Positions 13,101-21,227 of a DNA stretch of 64,000 bases are shown piece after piece. The stretch's first letter is position 1. Each line of letters starts with the position of its first letter. The notes below the pieces were generated by a model. It did no database searches. It saw only the letters and a program-made list of their open reading frames with translations, and was not told the origin of the DNA. Origin of the DNA: Adenophora triphylla var. japonica (Eukaryota; Streptophyta; Magnoliopsida; Asterales; Campanulaceae); the NCBI GenBank assembly GCA_022495995.1, contig JAFEMH010001354.1:423881-487880 (forward strand). Reading direction: 5' to 3'. Made by a program: the position numbers and the translations under genes.

Positions 13101-16100
13101 AATTATATATTTGAATTCACATATTTCACGCTTTTAAACGACTCCTCATCCTCGTTTACTGATTTGAACATAAAATGTATTTTTGTTTGAGAATTCTTAC
13201 TTTTGGGTGTTTTAGTTGTGTTAAGTTGCTATTACATGTGAAATTGTGACCTTTATTTAATGCAAAATTCTTGTTCTTAACATGTTTAAGCTTTGTTTAA
13301 TATATTTTACATATATATTATTTTATTATTCCTTTTGTTCTATTTTACCGCATTGCTCGCCTTTCGGCCGCCTTTCAGTCGCCTCGCCATTCGTCTTTTC
13401 TAGGAACTTCTCGCCCGCCTCACGCCTTTCGCCTTTAACAACTATGCTTCCACCACATCATTAATATACTCCTTATCAATAATGATACCCACTCCATTTC
13501 TACTCTTATCCTTTCCTGAGTACCAAAGCTTAAAACTCCAAGGCGATATTTCTTTTGCTTTCTCTCCAACCTACTTAGTTTCCTGTAGACACATTATGTG
13601 AATCTTCCTCCTCCTCATAACTTCCACCACCTCTGCTGATCTCCCTGTCAATGATCCAATGTTTCAAGTTCCAAAGCGCATCCCACTACCCTTACACCTA
13701 CCATGGACTAGCTTCTTTACTCGCACTCGTCCGCAATGCGGGAACCCTTGCATATTTGACACCACCCCCGTGCGAAGGATGGCGCATCGCTTCCGGGCGA
13801 CGACCTAGCAACCTTTGCATACTTATCACTACACCCAGGTCTTTGAAGTGTAGCGCACCCTTGCATATTTGACACCACCCCCGGGCGAAGAGATGGCGCG
13901 TCGCTTTCGGGCGACGACCTAGCAACCTTTGCATACTTATCACTACACTCAGGTCTTTGAAGTGTAGCGCGTCGCTGCTGAGGAAACGCCCCAACGATAT
14001 TCATATTCCGATTCATGTCATGTTAATGTGACAAAATTTTTACGCTGGCTGTCACATGCCTACCGCAACCCTCGCCCTTTATCCTGACTTGGGACAGGCA
14101 AGGATAAATTAAAAATTTTGAAATTTTTTCTTGTAGACAACATTTTTGGTTTCATCTACTCTTTCCCGCTTCATCATACACTAATATCTTCAACCTAGTA
14201 CGAGTAGTTACTCTAATTACAAAAATATGTAAAAAAAAAAAAAAAAAAACACACAGAGTTAAAGATAGAATACCATATCATTGTGATTTGTTAACTAACA
14301 CATCGAAGTATTGAATTGGAGCAAATCTGATCATTGTTTTAATTTAAAACTTGAGAAGCAAACGGGCTTGTGTAAGATGGAAATTGATACTCTTCTTTTA
14401 CAGTTTGTCTCAAGAATAATGCCTGAGTAAATGAACCCTTAACATTTATTAAAATAAATGTAAAAAAAAAAATAATTAAAAATAACATAAATGTTACTAT
14501 ACCATTGGTTATATCGATAATGGTTGGCCAATAGAAATGTGACGGTTATTTTCACTTCCACCCCCAGTAATATTGTTTTGCGGAGGAATATTTTCTACAT
14601 ATAAATATATGAATTATAAATTTTGGAAAAATATCTAGAAAAGTATAAATACTATATAAAAGAAGTATATAACAAAAGATATAATACTGTATACCATTTT
14701 GAAAAGAAAAAAAGACCCATATAAGTGAATTTATTTGCGTTTTATCATAAAGATATTCTAACTCACCCATGGATAGGTTACAAATTGTGTTTCCCGCGTT
14801 TCCTTTTCAATGTGCTAGCACAAGCCATTATAGTAAATTAGTAACTCAATATAACTATCAAATTGCAGCTAATTCTCTATATAAGTTGCTTTTTTGCCTT
14901 CAACTGCGTAAAATTCCTTTCCTGAGTCTATATGTTCTTAAGAGTACTATTGTATTCTTACAAAGAAAATAAAAATATGTTCTCCTTATGCAATATTTCG
15001 TCACCGTAAAAGATGTTGATAAGGTTGATAATCAGCCTGCAAAGACTATTAAGTGTAGTGATTAGTGAATTGTGGAGACGTGGCTTCACCTTGTTTATAT
15101 TTATGTAAATTTATTTTTTGCTTTTAAAAGATTATGCATTAAGGTTCTTGGTACTTAACAAGTATTCCATGTGTTTCAGGTTCAGAACCAGATGCGCAAT
15201 AAGGAGGGAGAAAAAAAGCGTGCTTACCTGACCTTGGAGGAATTACGGCAGTTGTCAGATGACACAAACACGTACAAATCTATAGGTATGAAATTTACAC
15301 TTGAGTTAATCTATGCAGATATCTTCTGTAGTATAAATCGTAGTTGTCCACCTCACCCAGTGAACAGTACTATGAATAGTGCCAACTGCCAAATTTTTCA
15401 TTTTGCCCTCACTAAGTTGTTTCTTTCCCATTTTGCCCTTAAATTTTTTTTTTAAATTAAAAAAAAAAAAAAAAACACAAAAACAAAAACAAAAACGTGT
15501 CCTCGGACACGGGCTTTTACTAGTGTTTAATATGATATAGTAAGGCTATGAATAAGAAAAGCTTTATGTGATTAGTATTAGCCGCGAGGCCTCATAAATT
15601 AGCCGCGAGGCCTCATGAATTATCTCTATTCTGTAATGTCACATGCACACTGGCTTGTTGGTAGTCGAAATAGCTTTAAAGATATTATATTCATCCATCT
15701 TCCTTTTGTTTTGCAGGAAGAACGTGAGTAGTATATATCTTTATACACAGGCAGATGAACTTGTTACTCCTAAATAAGATTTGATACTCCTTCCGTCCCC
15801 AAATGAATGTTCATTTTTCCACTTTTTTTCTCCCAAAATGAATGCCAAATTTTGGAGAAGTTACTAAACTCCCCTCGTGAAACAAGAAGTTCTGAATTAG
15901 ATTTACAGTCATGGTGTAATATGGTGAGATCATTAAGGTTTCAATGCACTTATACTACTAGTACTACTAAAAATGCTTAAATTTCAGCTCTTCTCAAATG
16001 CCCCCCAAAGTGAAAATTGGATATTCATTTAGGTCCGGATGGCGGGAGTTCATGTATCACTGCCTTACATTGCTTTCCGAATACATGTTTGCCAGGTTTG

Positions 16101-16399
16101 TTTTAGAGCCCAAGTCCTTTCTAATGGATGAACAAGAAAAGAAACTCAATGATAGTGAAAGTGCAATTGCTTCACTACAGGTTAGATTCTTCTTGCCACT
16201 TTTGTTTGTCCTTATCGTAGATTGATACTCTCTCCGTCCTAAAATAAAATGAAATGAATGACCAAATATATTCAAATTTGTACAGACATCAAAGGAGTAC
16301 CTAGAGAAGCAGATGACAGAGGTGGAAAGTAACTTGAGAGAGCTGCTGCAACAAGATCCTGGTCTAGCTCGTCAGATTATGTCAATGGCTGCTGTGTAG
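4960..16399 (+). CDS. PFD1: Prefoldin subunit 1, six exons
   Basis: This is a beta-type subunit of the cytosolic hexameric prefoldin co-chaperone, which holds unfolded actin and tubulin and passes them to the CCT chaperonin. Exons: 4960-4983, 5168-5221, 15180-15285, 15717-15723, 16096-16180, 16286-16399. They total 390 nt, or 129 residues plus stop, the usual length for plant PFD1. All introns start GT and end AG, and the frame is intact throughout. Residues about 10-50 and 75-115 look like the two helical coiled-coil arms ([18 protein letters not shown] early, [20 protein letters not shown] late). The middle TYKSIGRTFVLEPK forms the beta-hairpin region. The tail [14 protein letters not shown] resembles plant orthologues as I recall them. 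The start is the first ATG after the telo-box. Intron 2 is 9958 bp and full of transposons, yet the coding exons show no damage, so the gene is probably functional. Confidence 0.93.
5273..6727. mobile_element. Stowaway-like MITE in PFD1 intron 2, split by a nested element
   Basis: The left end is CTCCCTCCTGCCCAAAATGATC and the right end CATTTTGGAACAGAGGGGGG, inverted copies flanked by TA at 5271-5272 and 6728-6729. The left arm holds a strong hairpin (AAATGAAAATCTAAAACTTG at about 5367 and its complement at about 5422). The element starts 51 bp after the exon 2 donor. Its right arm is only 42 bp because another element occupies 5493-6685. Confidence 0.7.
5493..6685. mobile_element. Long-TIR (Mutator-like) element nested in the Stowaway
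   Basis: The left end starts GGGCAAATTACAAATAAG and the right end is CTTATTTGTAATTTACCC. The inverted similarity continues inward for roughly 200 bp (for example TTAAGGGTTTTTTTGACGG against CGTTAAAAAACCCTTAACTG). Flanks GCTAAAAAA (5484-5492) and GTAAAAAAA (6686-6694) match at 8 of 9 positions, as expected for a 9-bp Mutator-type duplication. No transposase frame is visible. The core (about 5730-6480) looks non-coding. Confidence 0.65.
7107..7139. repeat. (AT)n microsatellite
   Basis: About 16 AT dinucleotides lie at the left border of the nested long-TIR element. Confidence 0.95.
7141..7742. mobile_element. Long-TIR MITE nested in the hAT element
   Basis: The ends GGTTTTGTTAGGATACCCAT and ATGGGTATCCTAACAAAACC are inverted, and similarity extends about 140 bp inward on each side (GGAATGAGGGACATTTTTGT against its complement). 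It sits within an (AT)n tract, so the target duplication cannot be read. The core (about 7285-7590) is GC-rich and unlike the arms, with CT-rich and GA-rich borders. It could be captured host sequence (Pack-MULE style), but no protein match was recognised. Confidence 0.7.
7744..7855. repeat. (AT/GTATAT)n microsatellite
   Basis: Imperfect TATATATG/TATACATA repeats to the right of the nested element. It is probably the other half of the AT tract into which that element inserted. Reading frames rich in Tyr-Ile here are artefacts. Confidence 0.9.
8322..9561. other. PFD1 intron 2 sequence, no element recognised
   Basis: This is moderately AT-rich intron DNA. I see no exon-like frame, no terminal repeats and no simple repeat longer than about 15 bp. 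It may be original intron sequence. Confidence 0.5.
9562..9639 (+). repeat. 78-bp direct repeat, copy 1
   Basis: This is identical to 14760-14837, starting AACTCACCCATGGATAGG and ending CCATTATAGTAAA. Both copies are in the same orientation and bracket the LINE-containing block of PFD1 intron 2. Confidence 0.95.
9847..9962. repeat. AAATA/AAAT low-complexity run
   Basis: Repeated ATAAA/AAATA units within the LINE 3' untranslated region. Confidence 0.9.
10305..11973 (-). pseudogene. LINE reverse transcriptase, broken
   Basis: Pieces in order on the minus strand are: 11973-11671 (linker), 11655-11167 with [15 protein letters not shown], 11137-10853 with [11 protein letters not shown] and FIDLEKAYD (motif A aspartate), 10732-10550 with [10 protein letters not shown] (motif C), and 10553-10305 with [12 protein letters not shown]. 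Motif C keeps the DD pair, but the residue before it is Arg instead of the usual Ala. Stops and frame changes separate the pieces. Family assignment to plant RTE LINEs is from these motifs; confidence in the clade is good but not proven. Confidence 0.82.
12065..13690 (-). pseudogene. LINE endonuclease domain, split by a hAT insertion
   Basis: The apurinic-type endonuclease nicks target DNA to prime reverse transcription. The main piece (12565-12065) shows [19 protein letters not shown] and SQIDFFLV, matching the conserved APE-like blocks of plant RTE elements. Upstream coding sequence resumes beyond the hAT at 13447-13690 with [24 protein letters not shown] residues, so the insertion fell inside the domain. 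The frame is otherwise fairly well kept. It is not expected to be active because of the insertion and the downstream breaks. Confidence 0.8.
12567..13446. mobile_element. hAT element inserted in the LINE endonuclease
   Basis: The left end is CATAGTTGCGAAAGGC and the right end GCCTTTAACAACTATG, the same termini family as the hAT at 7018-8313. A perfect 8-bp duplication CTTCCACC flanks it (12559-12566 and 13447-13454). Subterminal GCGCC/CGCCT motifs cluster at both ends. It is non-autonomous, with no transposase frame. Confidence 0.88.
13743..13970. repeat. Two-copy tandem repeat, about 115 bp unit, LINE 5' region
   Basis: The block starting ACCCTTGCATATTTGACACC (about 13745) and running to AAGTGTAGCGC recurs immediately (about 13857) with a few substitutions. 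It sits at the 5' end of the antisense LINE, where some LINEs carry tandem promoter repeats; that role is inference. Confidence 0.85.
14111..14759. other. AT-rich intron 2 sequence between LINE and 78-bp repeat
   Basis: Contains an A-run (about 14231-14249) and AT-rich sequence. No gene, terminal repeat or exon-like frame is seen. Confidence 0.5.
14760..14837 (+). repeat. 78-bp direct repeat, copy 2
   Basis: Perfect second copy of 9562-9639. It is far longer than any transposon target duplication, so it more likely records break repair or a segmental duplication. Confidence 0.95.
15347..15523 (+). mobile_element. Short Helitron-like element in PFD1 intron 3
   Basis: The 3' end is convincing: a hairpin CGTGTCC-TC-GGACACG at 15496-15511, then GGCTTTTA and CTAG at 15520-15523 followed by T, as in Helitrons. 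The 5' start at TCCACCTC (15347) is a guess. A T-run, an A-run and an AAAAAC repeat fill the middle. It lies between exon 3 and the microexon. Confidence 0.55.
15717..15723 (+). other. PFD1: 7-nt microexon (exon 4) of PFD1
   Basis: Exon 3 ends one base into a codon (ATA G|gtatga). The next conserved residues are Gly-Arg-Thr, and only GAAGAAC at 15717-15723 supplies them: preceded by TTTTGTTTTGCAG, followed by GTGAGT. It adds the last two bases of Gly, all of Arg and two bases of Thr. Exon 5 then starts with the G that completes Thr. Skipping it would shift the frame. Inferred from frame, splice sites and family conservation; no transcript data. Confidence 0.88.
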
Positions 16400-16642
16400 C
16401 TATTCTTGTCTTCCTGAAACTGCCCCAACCGTTTCTCACTTGTCACCTACACTTTGTTCTACTTTTCTAACTATATCCTTACTCATAAACCCCTTCAAAG
16501 GGTTTATTTAACTGCCACGTCACCCTTATACACTCATTTTTATAAGCATGCAACAATTTTTTTTTGCACAACAATAAACCTCTTTGGGGATATTTTTTTT
16601 TTTTTTTTAAATTGACATTTATTTTGATTAAAAAAATAAATA

Positions 16643-16918
16643 CTCCCTCCGTCCCAATAAGTGCTTCACCCTTTTGGGTGGGCACGCAAAATATGGAAAT
16701 GGGAGGGAAAAAAAATGTTGTGAGTGTAATTTGAAAATAGGAGAGAGAATTAGTGGAGGGAATAGTAAATTATAATGGTGTTGTGAGTATTAAAATAATG
16801 TAGGAGAGAGAATGAGTGGAGGAAATAGTAAAGATTCTTTGCTAAAAAAGGAAAGGTGAAGCTTCTAATGGGATGCCCTTTTGGGTAATTAGTGAAGCTT
16901 TTATTGGGACGGAGGAAG
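16643..16918. mobile_element. Stowaway-like MITE downstream of PFD1
   Basis: Termini CTCCCTCCGTCCC and GGGACGGAGGAAG are flanked by TA (16641-16642, 16919-16920). The interior shares a GGTGTTGTGAGTATTAAA segment with the elements at 19306-19570 and 32126-32399, so they are one family. It starts about 240 bp after the PFD1 stop and may lie near the 3' UTR. Confidence 0.88.
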
Positions 16919-16920
16919 TA

Positions 16921-17810
16921 TTTATTTTGGAACAATGAAGTACTACTTTTTTAAAAAACAAATTATTCAATTTACCCAAAAAAAAAAAACTGTCAGAGAT
17001 AGTGCACTTCATAATTCAACGCTCCATCCCAATCCATGGTTTTCTTGCTGAGTTGGCTGTCCAGCTGGAACAAACCTTTTCCATAAACTGTCGCTTTTAA
17101 CCCTTGTTAATAAATGTCAATGCGTATGTGAAAAAAATGTCGGCCTTAGTATTAAAAAATGTCGGCTCATGTATTAAAAAGTGTTAGAAAATGTGTTAAA
17201 AGTGTCAACACTTATGTTAAAGTGGTAGTGTTAAAGAGTACATGTGTTTAAAAGGGTCGGTGTATATGCAAAAGAGTACAGTGTTAATATAATAGAATGT
17301 CAACATTAGTGTAAAAATGAGTGTTAGTTCAAGAGAATATTTGTGATAGTGTTAAAGAGGATTAGTGGATAGTGATAGTGTTAATGAGTTAAAAAAAATT
17401 GGTTTTAAACTGCATCTTTTCAAAAAAAATAATACTTGATAAATACTTTTTTAAAAGTGACATTTTGAGAAAAAAAAAATCATTAAAAGGTATCTAAAAT
17501 ATTGTATGTTGATCATTAAAAATAGGAGTTTTTACCAAAAACTACCACAAAAAAATGCAATTTGCACATAAAATAAAAATAAAAAAATAATAAGAATTAA
17601 AAAATAACATAAGTTATGATTTTACTAAAACTTTTTTGTTTTTTTTTTTAAAATTTGTATGGGCAAAAATTTCGTATTTATAACTGGTAAATGCATTTAT
17701 TAGTTTAATAATTGATTTATCAGTTGTTTAACCAAATATCGAGCACAAAATACTATTTAAATAACTGATAAATGTCATTTAAAAAAGTAAAAATAAAATA
17801 AATTAAAAAA

Positions 17811-17846
<36 letters not shown>

Positions 17847-17998
17847 TAAAATTCAAGGAGTTTCTTGGTAATATCCAACTTGTGTGGTTTTTTTTTTTTT
17901 TTTTGTAATATCCATTTTTCAAAAGTAGTTTTTGGTAAATGCTCCATAAAAATATATACATACATAATAATCTAAATATTCAGGATGAGTAAGTTTTA
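16921..17998. other. AT-rich intergenic region with degenerate repeats and poly-T
   Basis: The stretch 17100-17390 is a degenerate repeat of GTGTTAAAGAGT / AATGTCGGC units (see findings). Poly-T runs lie at about 17815-17845 and 17887-17904. No gene is seen; Lys-rich antisense frames come from the poly-T. Confidence 0.6.
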
Positions 17999-18126
17999 GG
18001 GAAAACCTGTTTCTCCATAAGTTATAAAAAACTCACTTTTCATCCTTAAGTTTAGGCTTTAAAACATCAAGTCAATATATTTAAAAACAGGACTTTTTAT
18101 AAATTATGAAGAAACAGGTTTCCCCC
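17999..18126. mobile_element. Small inverted-repeat element (MITE-like)
   Basis: GGGAAAACCTGTTTC at the left pairs with GAAACAGGTTTCCCC at the right, and the pairing continues inward through ATAAGTTATAAAAA. It is about 128 bp long. The family is not recognised and the target duplication is unclear. Confidence 0.5.
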
Positions 18127-18633
18127 AAAATTTTCTGATTCAGGATAAACAAAAATTAGAATATGTCCATCTAGGAATAGAGGACGTAATTTATGAGCTG
18201 AAATTAGTAACATAATTACATAAATGTAATATAAACGCTCTACCATTTTTCTAATTGATCATTCATTTTTTTGATCAAATGAATAGAACAAAAAATTAAT
18301 TATATGAATAAGTGTTACTTACTTTTACACGTGCAAATTGACATTTACTCTTATAATCTTTTAGTTTTAGATTTGACCATTTAGCACTTACTAATAAATG
18401 TCGGTGTTAGTTTAGAATGTCATTGTATTTCTTAATAAGTGTGTTTAGAATTGTCGTTGTTAATGATTAGATGTGTAGTGTGTTAATTTTAAAAAATAAA
18501 AATAAAAAGAAACTTAGTTTAGTTGCATGCACAAGAATTAATACGAAACTCTTTATATTGTTTAGAGACTCGTTCCAAATATAAAAGCAACTAAAAGGTC
18601 TAGTAGCTAGTGATAAAACAGTCGGCTATATTG

Positions 18634-19196
18634 TATTCATGTCCAAATAGAATCAGGAACCGGCGGAATCGGCGGATAGAACCGAAATCGAGAATCGGCG
18701 AGAACTAGGAACCATCGAAACCGGAAATCGAACGTAATCGGGAACAGGATTGAAACAGTTCGAATACGAATCCACCATATTGATATTGAGAACCGAGGAA
18801 CCGGCGGAACCGGAAACCGGTGGTTCCGGAACCGAGAACCGGGAACCGGCGATTGATAAAGGTAAGTTAAATGTAATATTTAGCATTTATTTAGTATTTG
18901 TACTTGTAGTGTAGTGTTGTTTTATTTAAATTAGACTAGAATTTAGATAAATGTTGTAAAAAAAACAGATTAGTTAGCGTTTTTACTGTCTTAAGAGATT
19001 TGAATTAAAAAAAAAAAAGTTAAATGGTGATGGAACCGGTGGAACCGTTGGAACCGGAACCGAAACCGGCGAATAGAATCGGAAACCGGATTAATATGGT
19101 TCGAATACGGTTTCGACTATTTGAAAACCGCGAACCGGCAATTTCAAAATCGAGAATCGAAACCGAAATCGTTTGGACATGTCTACTAATAGACTA
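18634..19196. mobile_element. hAT MITE with GGAACCGG-rich ends (copy A)
   Basis: The outer motifs TTCATGTCCAAAT and TTTGGACATGTCTA are inverted. Both subterminal regions are dense in GGAACCGG/CCGGTTCC-like repeats around an AT-rich core. CTATATTG at 18626-18633 and 19197-19204 is a plausible 8-bp duplication if the right end includes an extra 11 bp. It is the same family as 60369-60845, in the opposite orientation. Confidence 0.7.
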
Positions 19197-19305
19197 CTAT
19201 ATTGGCAGTGCCACTATTGTAAGCCGAGTGTTCCTAACAAGGATATTGTCATAAATTTTTAAAATATAACCCAATTAAAAAATGTCACGAGTACGTTAAC
19301 AAATA

Positions 19306-19570
19306 CTCCTTTCGTCGGGTCAATGGACACTAAAAAATTGGGCACAATAACTAAGAAAAAGGAAAAAATCTTCACTATTCCCTCCACTCATTCTCTTTCC
19401 TACATTATTTTAATACTCACAACACCATTATAATTTACTATTCCCTCCACTCATTCTCTCTCCTATTTTACTATTACACTCATAACATTCTTTCCATTTT
19501 GGGCAGTCTCCAATCACGTGAGACAATTCAAAAAGAAAATAAGTCCTCCATTCACTCGACACGGAGGGAG
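19306..19570. mobile_element. Stowaway-like MITE
   Basis: The left end is CTCCTTTCGTCGGGTCAATG and the right end CACGGAGGGAG, flanked by TA at 19304-19305 and 19571-19572. Interior similarity to the other Stowaways (CACTCATTCTCTCTCC) supports the call despite mutated ends. Confidence 0.75.
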
Positions 19571-21227
19571 TATGATTGTGTATAAGATAGGAATCTATTG
19601 CAAATATGATCTGCAATAGGCCCAAACTTTCAGCCCATACATGTACTATAAAGATTTTCACCACCTCCAATCTTCTCTGTCTCTCTTAGACATTGTTCGG
19701 ATAATACCGGTGTTAGTATTTACAAGTGTTATTGTATTACTCTCTTTGTCCCAAAATCTATATTACAATAGGAAAGTGAAGTAACCGCCAAGACAAAGAG
19801 CGGCTGGGATTGAATCTTAAAATATTGATCTAACGGCCAGAATTATTTCATCCATCAATAGTCATCTAACTCCCAAGTCCCATTTACTGCGACAACGGTT
19901 GCTGGAGGTTTAGACCTCTCCTCCACCCCCAATACCTCCCTCTAACTGGCAAAAAAAGAAGCATATAAATAACCTCTAGCTTCTCATGAATTGTCGATAG
20001 GTATACGTCTATCTTTTTAATATTTTTATCATCTTTTTATTAGATTTCTGTTCTTAAATTCGGCTTCTACTTCAATAATTCAGGTTTAGTTAGGGATTTT
20101 TGGTTGCATATACGTGTTTATTGTTTATCCTGATTGGATTAAACTTTTGTGGTGAGCTTTTCTTTTAAGAATCAATTTGGGGGACTTTGTGATGAAAAAT
20201 TGGATAGAGATGGGGTGGTTGCCATTGCTGTCCACTAATTGCAGATGATGTAAATAATAGGGTTTGAGGGGGGTTTCTAAGAGAGATGGATCAATGCAAT
20301 TTTTGCCGCATCCGATTTGTGAATAGTTGTCTATCTCATCATTCGGACAATTTATTTTTCTTAAGTGTTTTTTATCTCTATCATTTTATGCATCCATTGT
20401 AGGGGATGTTGGCTTCCATAATATCCAAATGCAGTCAGTAGTTAAGATAAATGCATTTACTTAAAGACAAGGAAGGTAACTTCATTTGCGAATTTGTAAG
20501 GTATTTCACCTAATCAATCATGGTAACCATCTTATATAATTCTTGCTTCTTTTTTGTATTTTTTTGAAATGGGTTGCATTATATACAGTTTTCTCTTCAT
20601 TGAAGTTTATTATCAATGCTTTTGTTGTTGTTTGATTAGAACTTTAATACCCAGGTATGTTATTGTTAGATACATACAGGATTTTGATTGTATGTGTCTG
20701 TATGATTGGTGATGAGTCTTTTTGACCATATAAAGAGAGGCCAGAGTAAATGCAAGGAAAAAAGAAACATAAGAAGAGAAAGTAAGAGATGTTTTACTCA
20801 GAAAAGATCAAGGTTTTGTAAATTGGCTTGATTGTGATATTGGTTTGTTTGTAGATGTTGTTAGTGTTTATAAAATCAAAGAGTATAAGAGGATGTGAGA
20901 GAATGCGGAGAGAGATAAATATTGGGGGTGGAGATTGAATCAGGAAGGAAATATTGGGGGTGGAAATTGAATCGGAAAGGAAGTTAATAAAAAATTAGAG
21001 GAATAAGGAGGGGGCCGGGTAAGTGGGAGAATGTGGAGGAGAGGAAGTATACAACTTTCGTTAGTGACGATAGTAGATTTTTTTAAAACAACGCTTATAA
21101 AATGGTAAATAAAAATGTTGTATTGTTATTTACAGAGAGAAAAATAAAATACAAATTCATTAGATTGGATTTGTATATGTGATGACATGTAGGGAGAATA
21201 TTCAGTTTTTATTCCATGAACATTTAT

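Larger units (their letters stand above)
9779..14110 (-). mobile_element. RTE-type non-LTR retrotransposon (LINE), antisense in PFD1 intron 2
   Basis: Read on the minus strand: a 5' region with a tandem repeat (about 13970-13743), an AP-type endonuclease (about 13690-12065, interrupted by a hAT at 12567-13446), a reverse transcriptase (about 11973-10305), and a 3' tail. The tail ends in GACCCCAAATTATTTTGGGA followed by a (TTG)n tract (plus-strand ACAACAACAACAACAA at 9779-9797), the usual plant RTE ending. The 3' UTR contains an AAATA-rich low-complexity run. The 5' limit near 14110 is approximate and no target duplication was found. Multiple frame breaks make it inactive. Confidence 0.85.

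Noticed and set aside
13743..13970. CRISPR-like direct repeat
   Set aside because: Two long tandem copies without spacers in a eukaryotic LINE; an ordinary tandem duplication.
15788..16250. Stowaway spanning PFD1 exon 5
   Set aside because: ACTCCTTCCGTCC (15787) and ACTCTCTCCGTCC (16227) are both left-type ends in the same orientation, so they do not form one element; at best two truncated copies.
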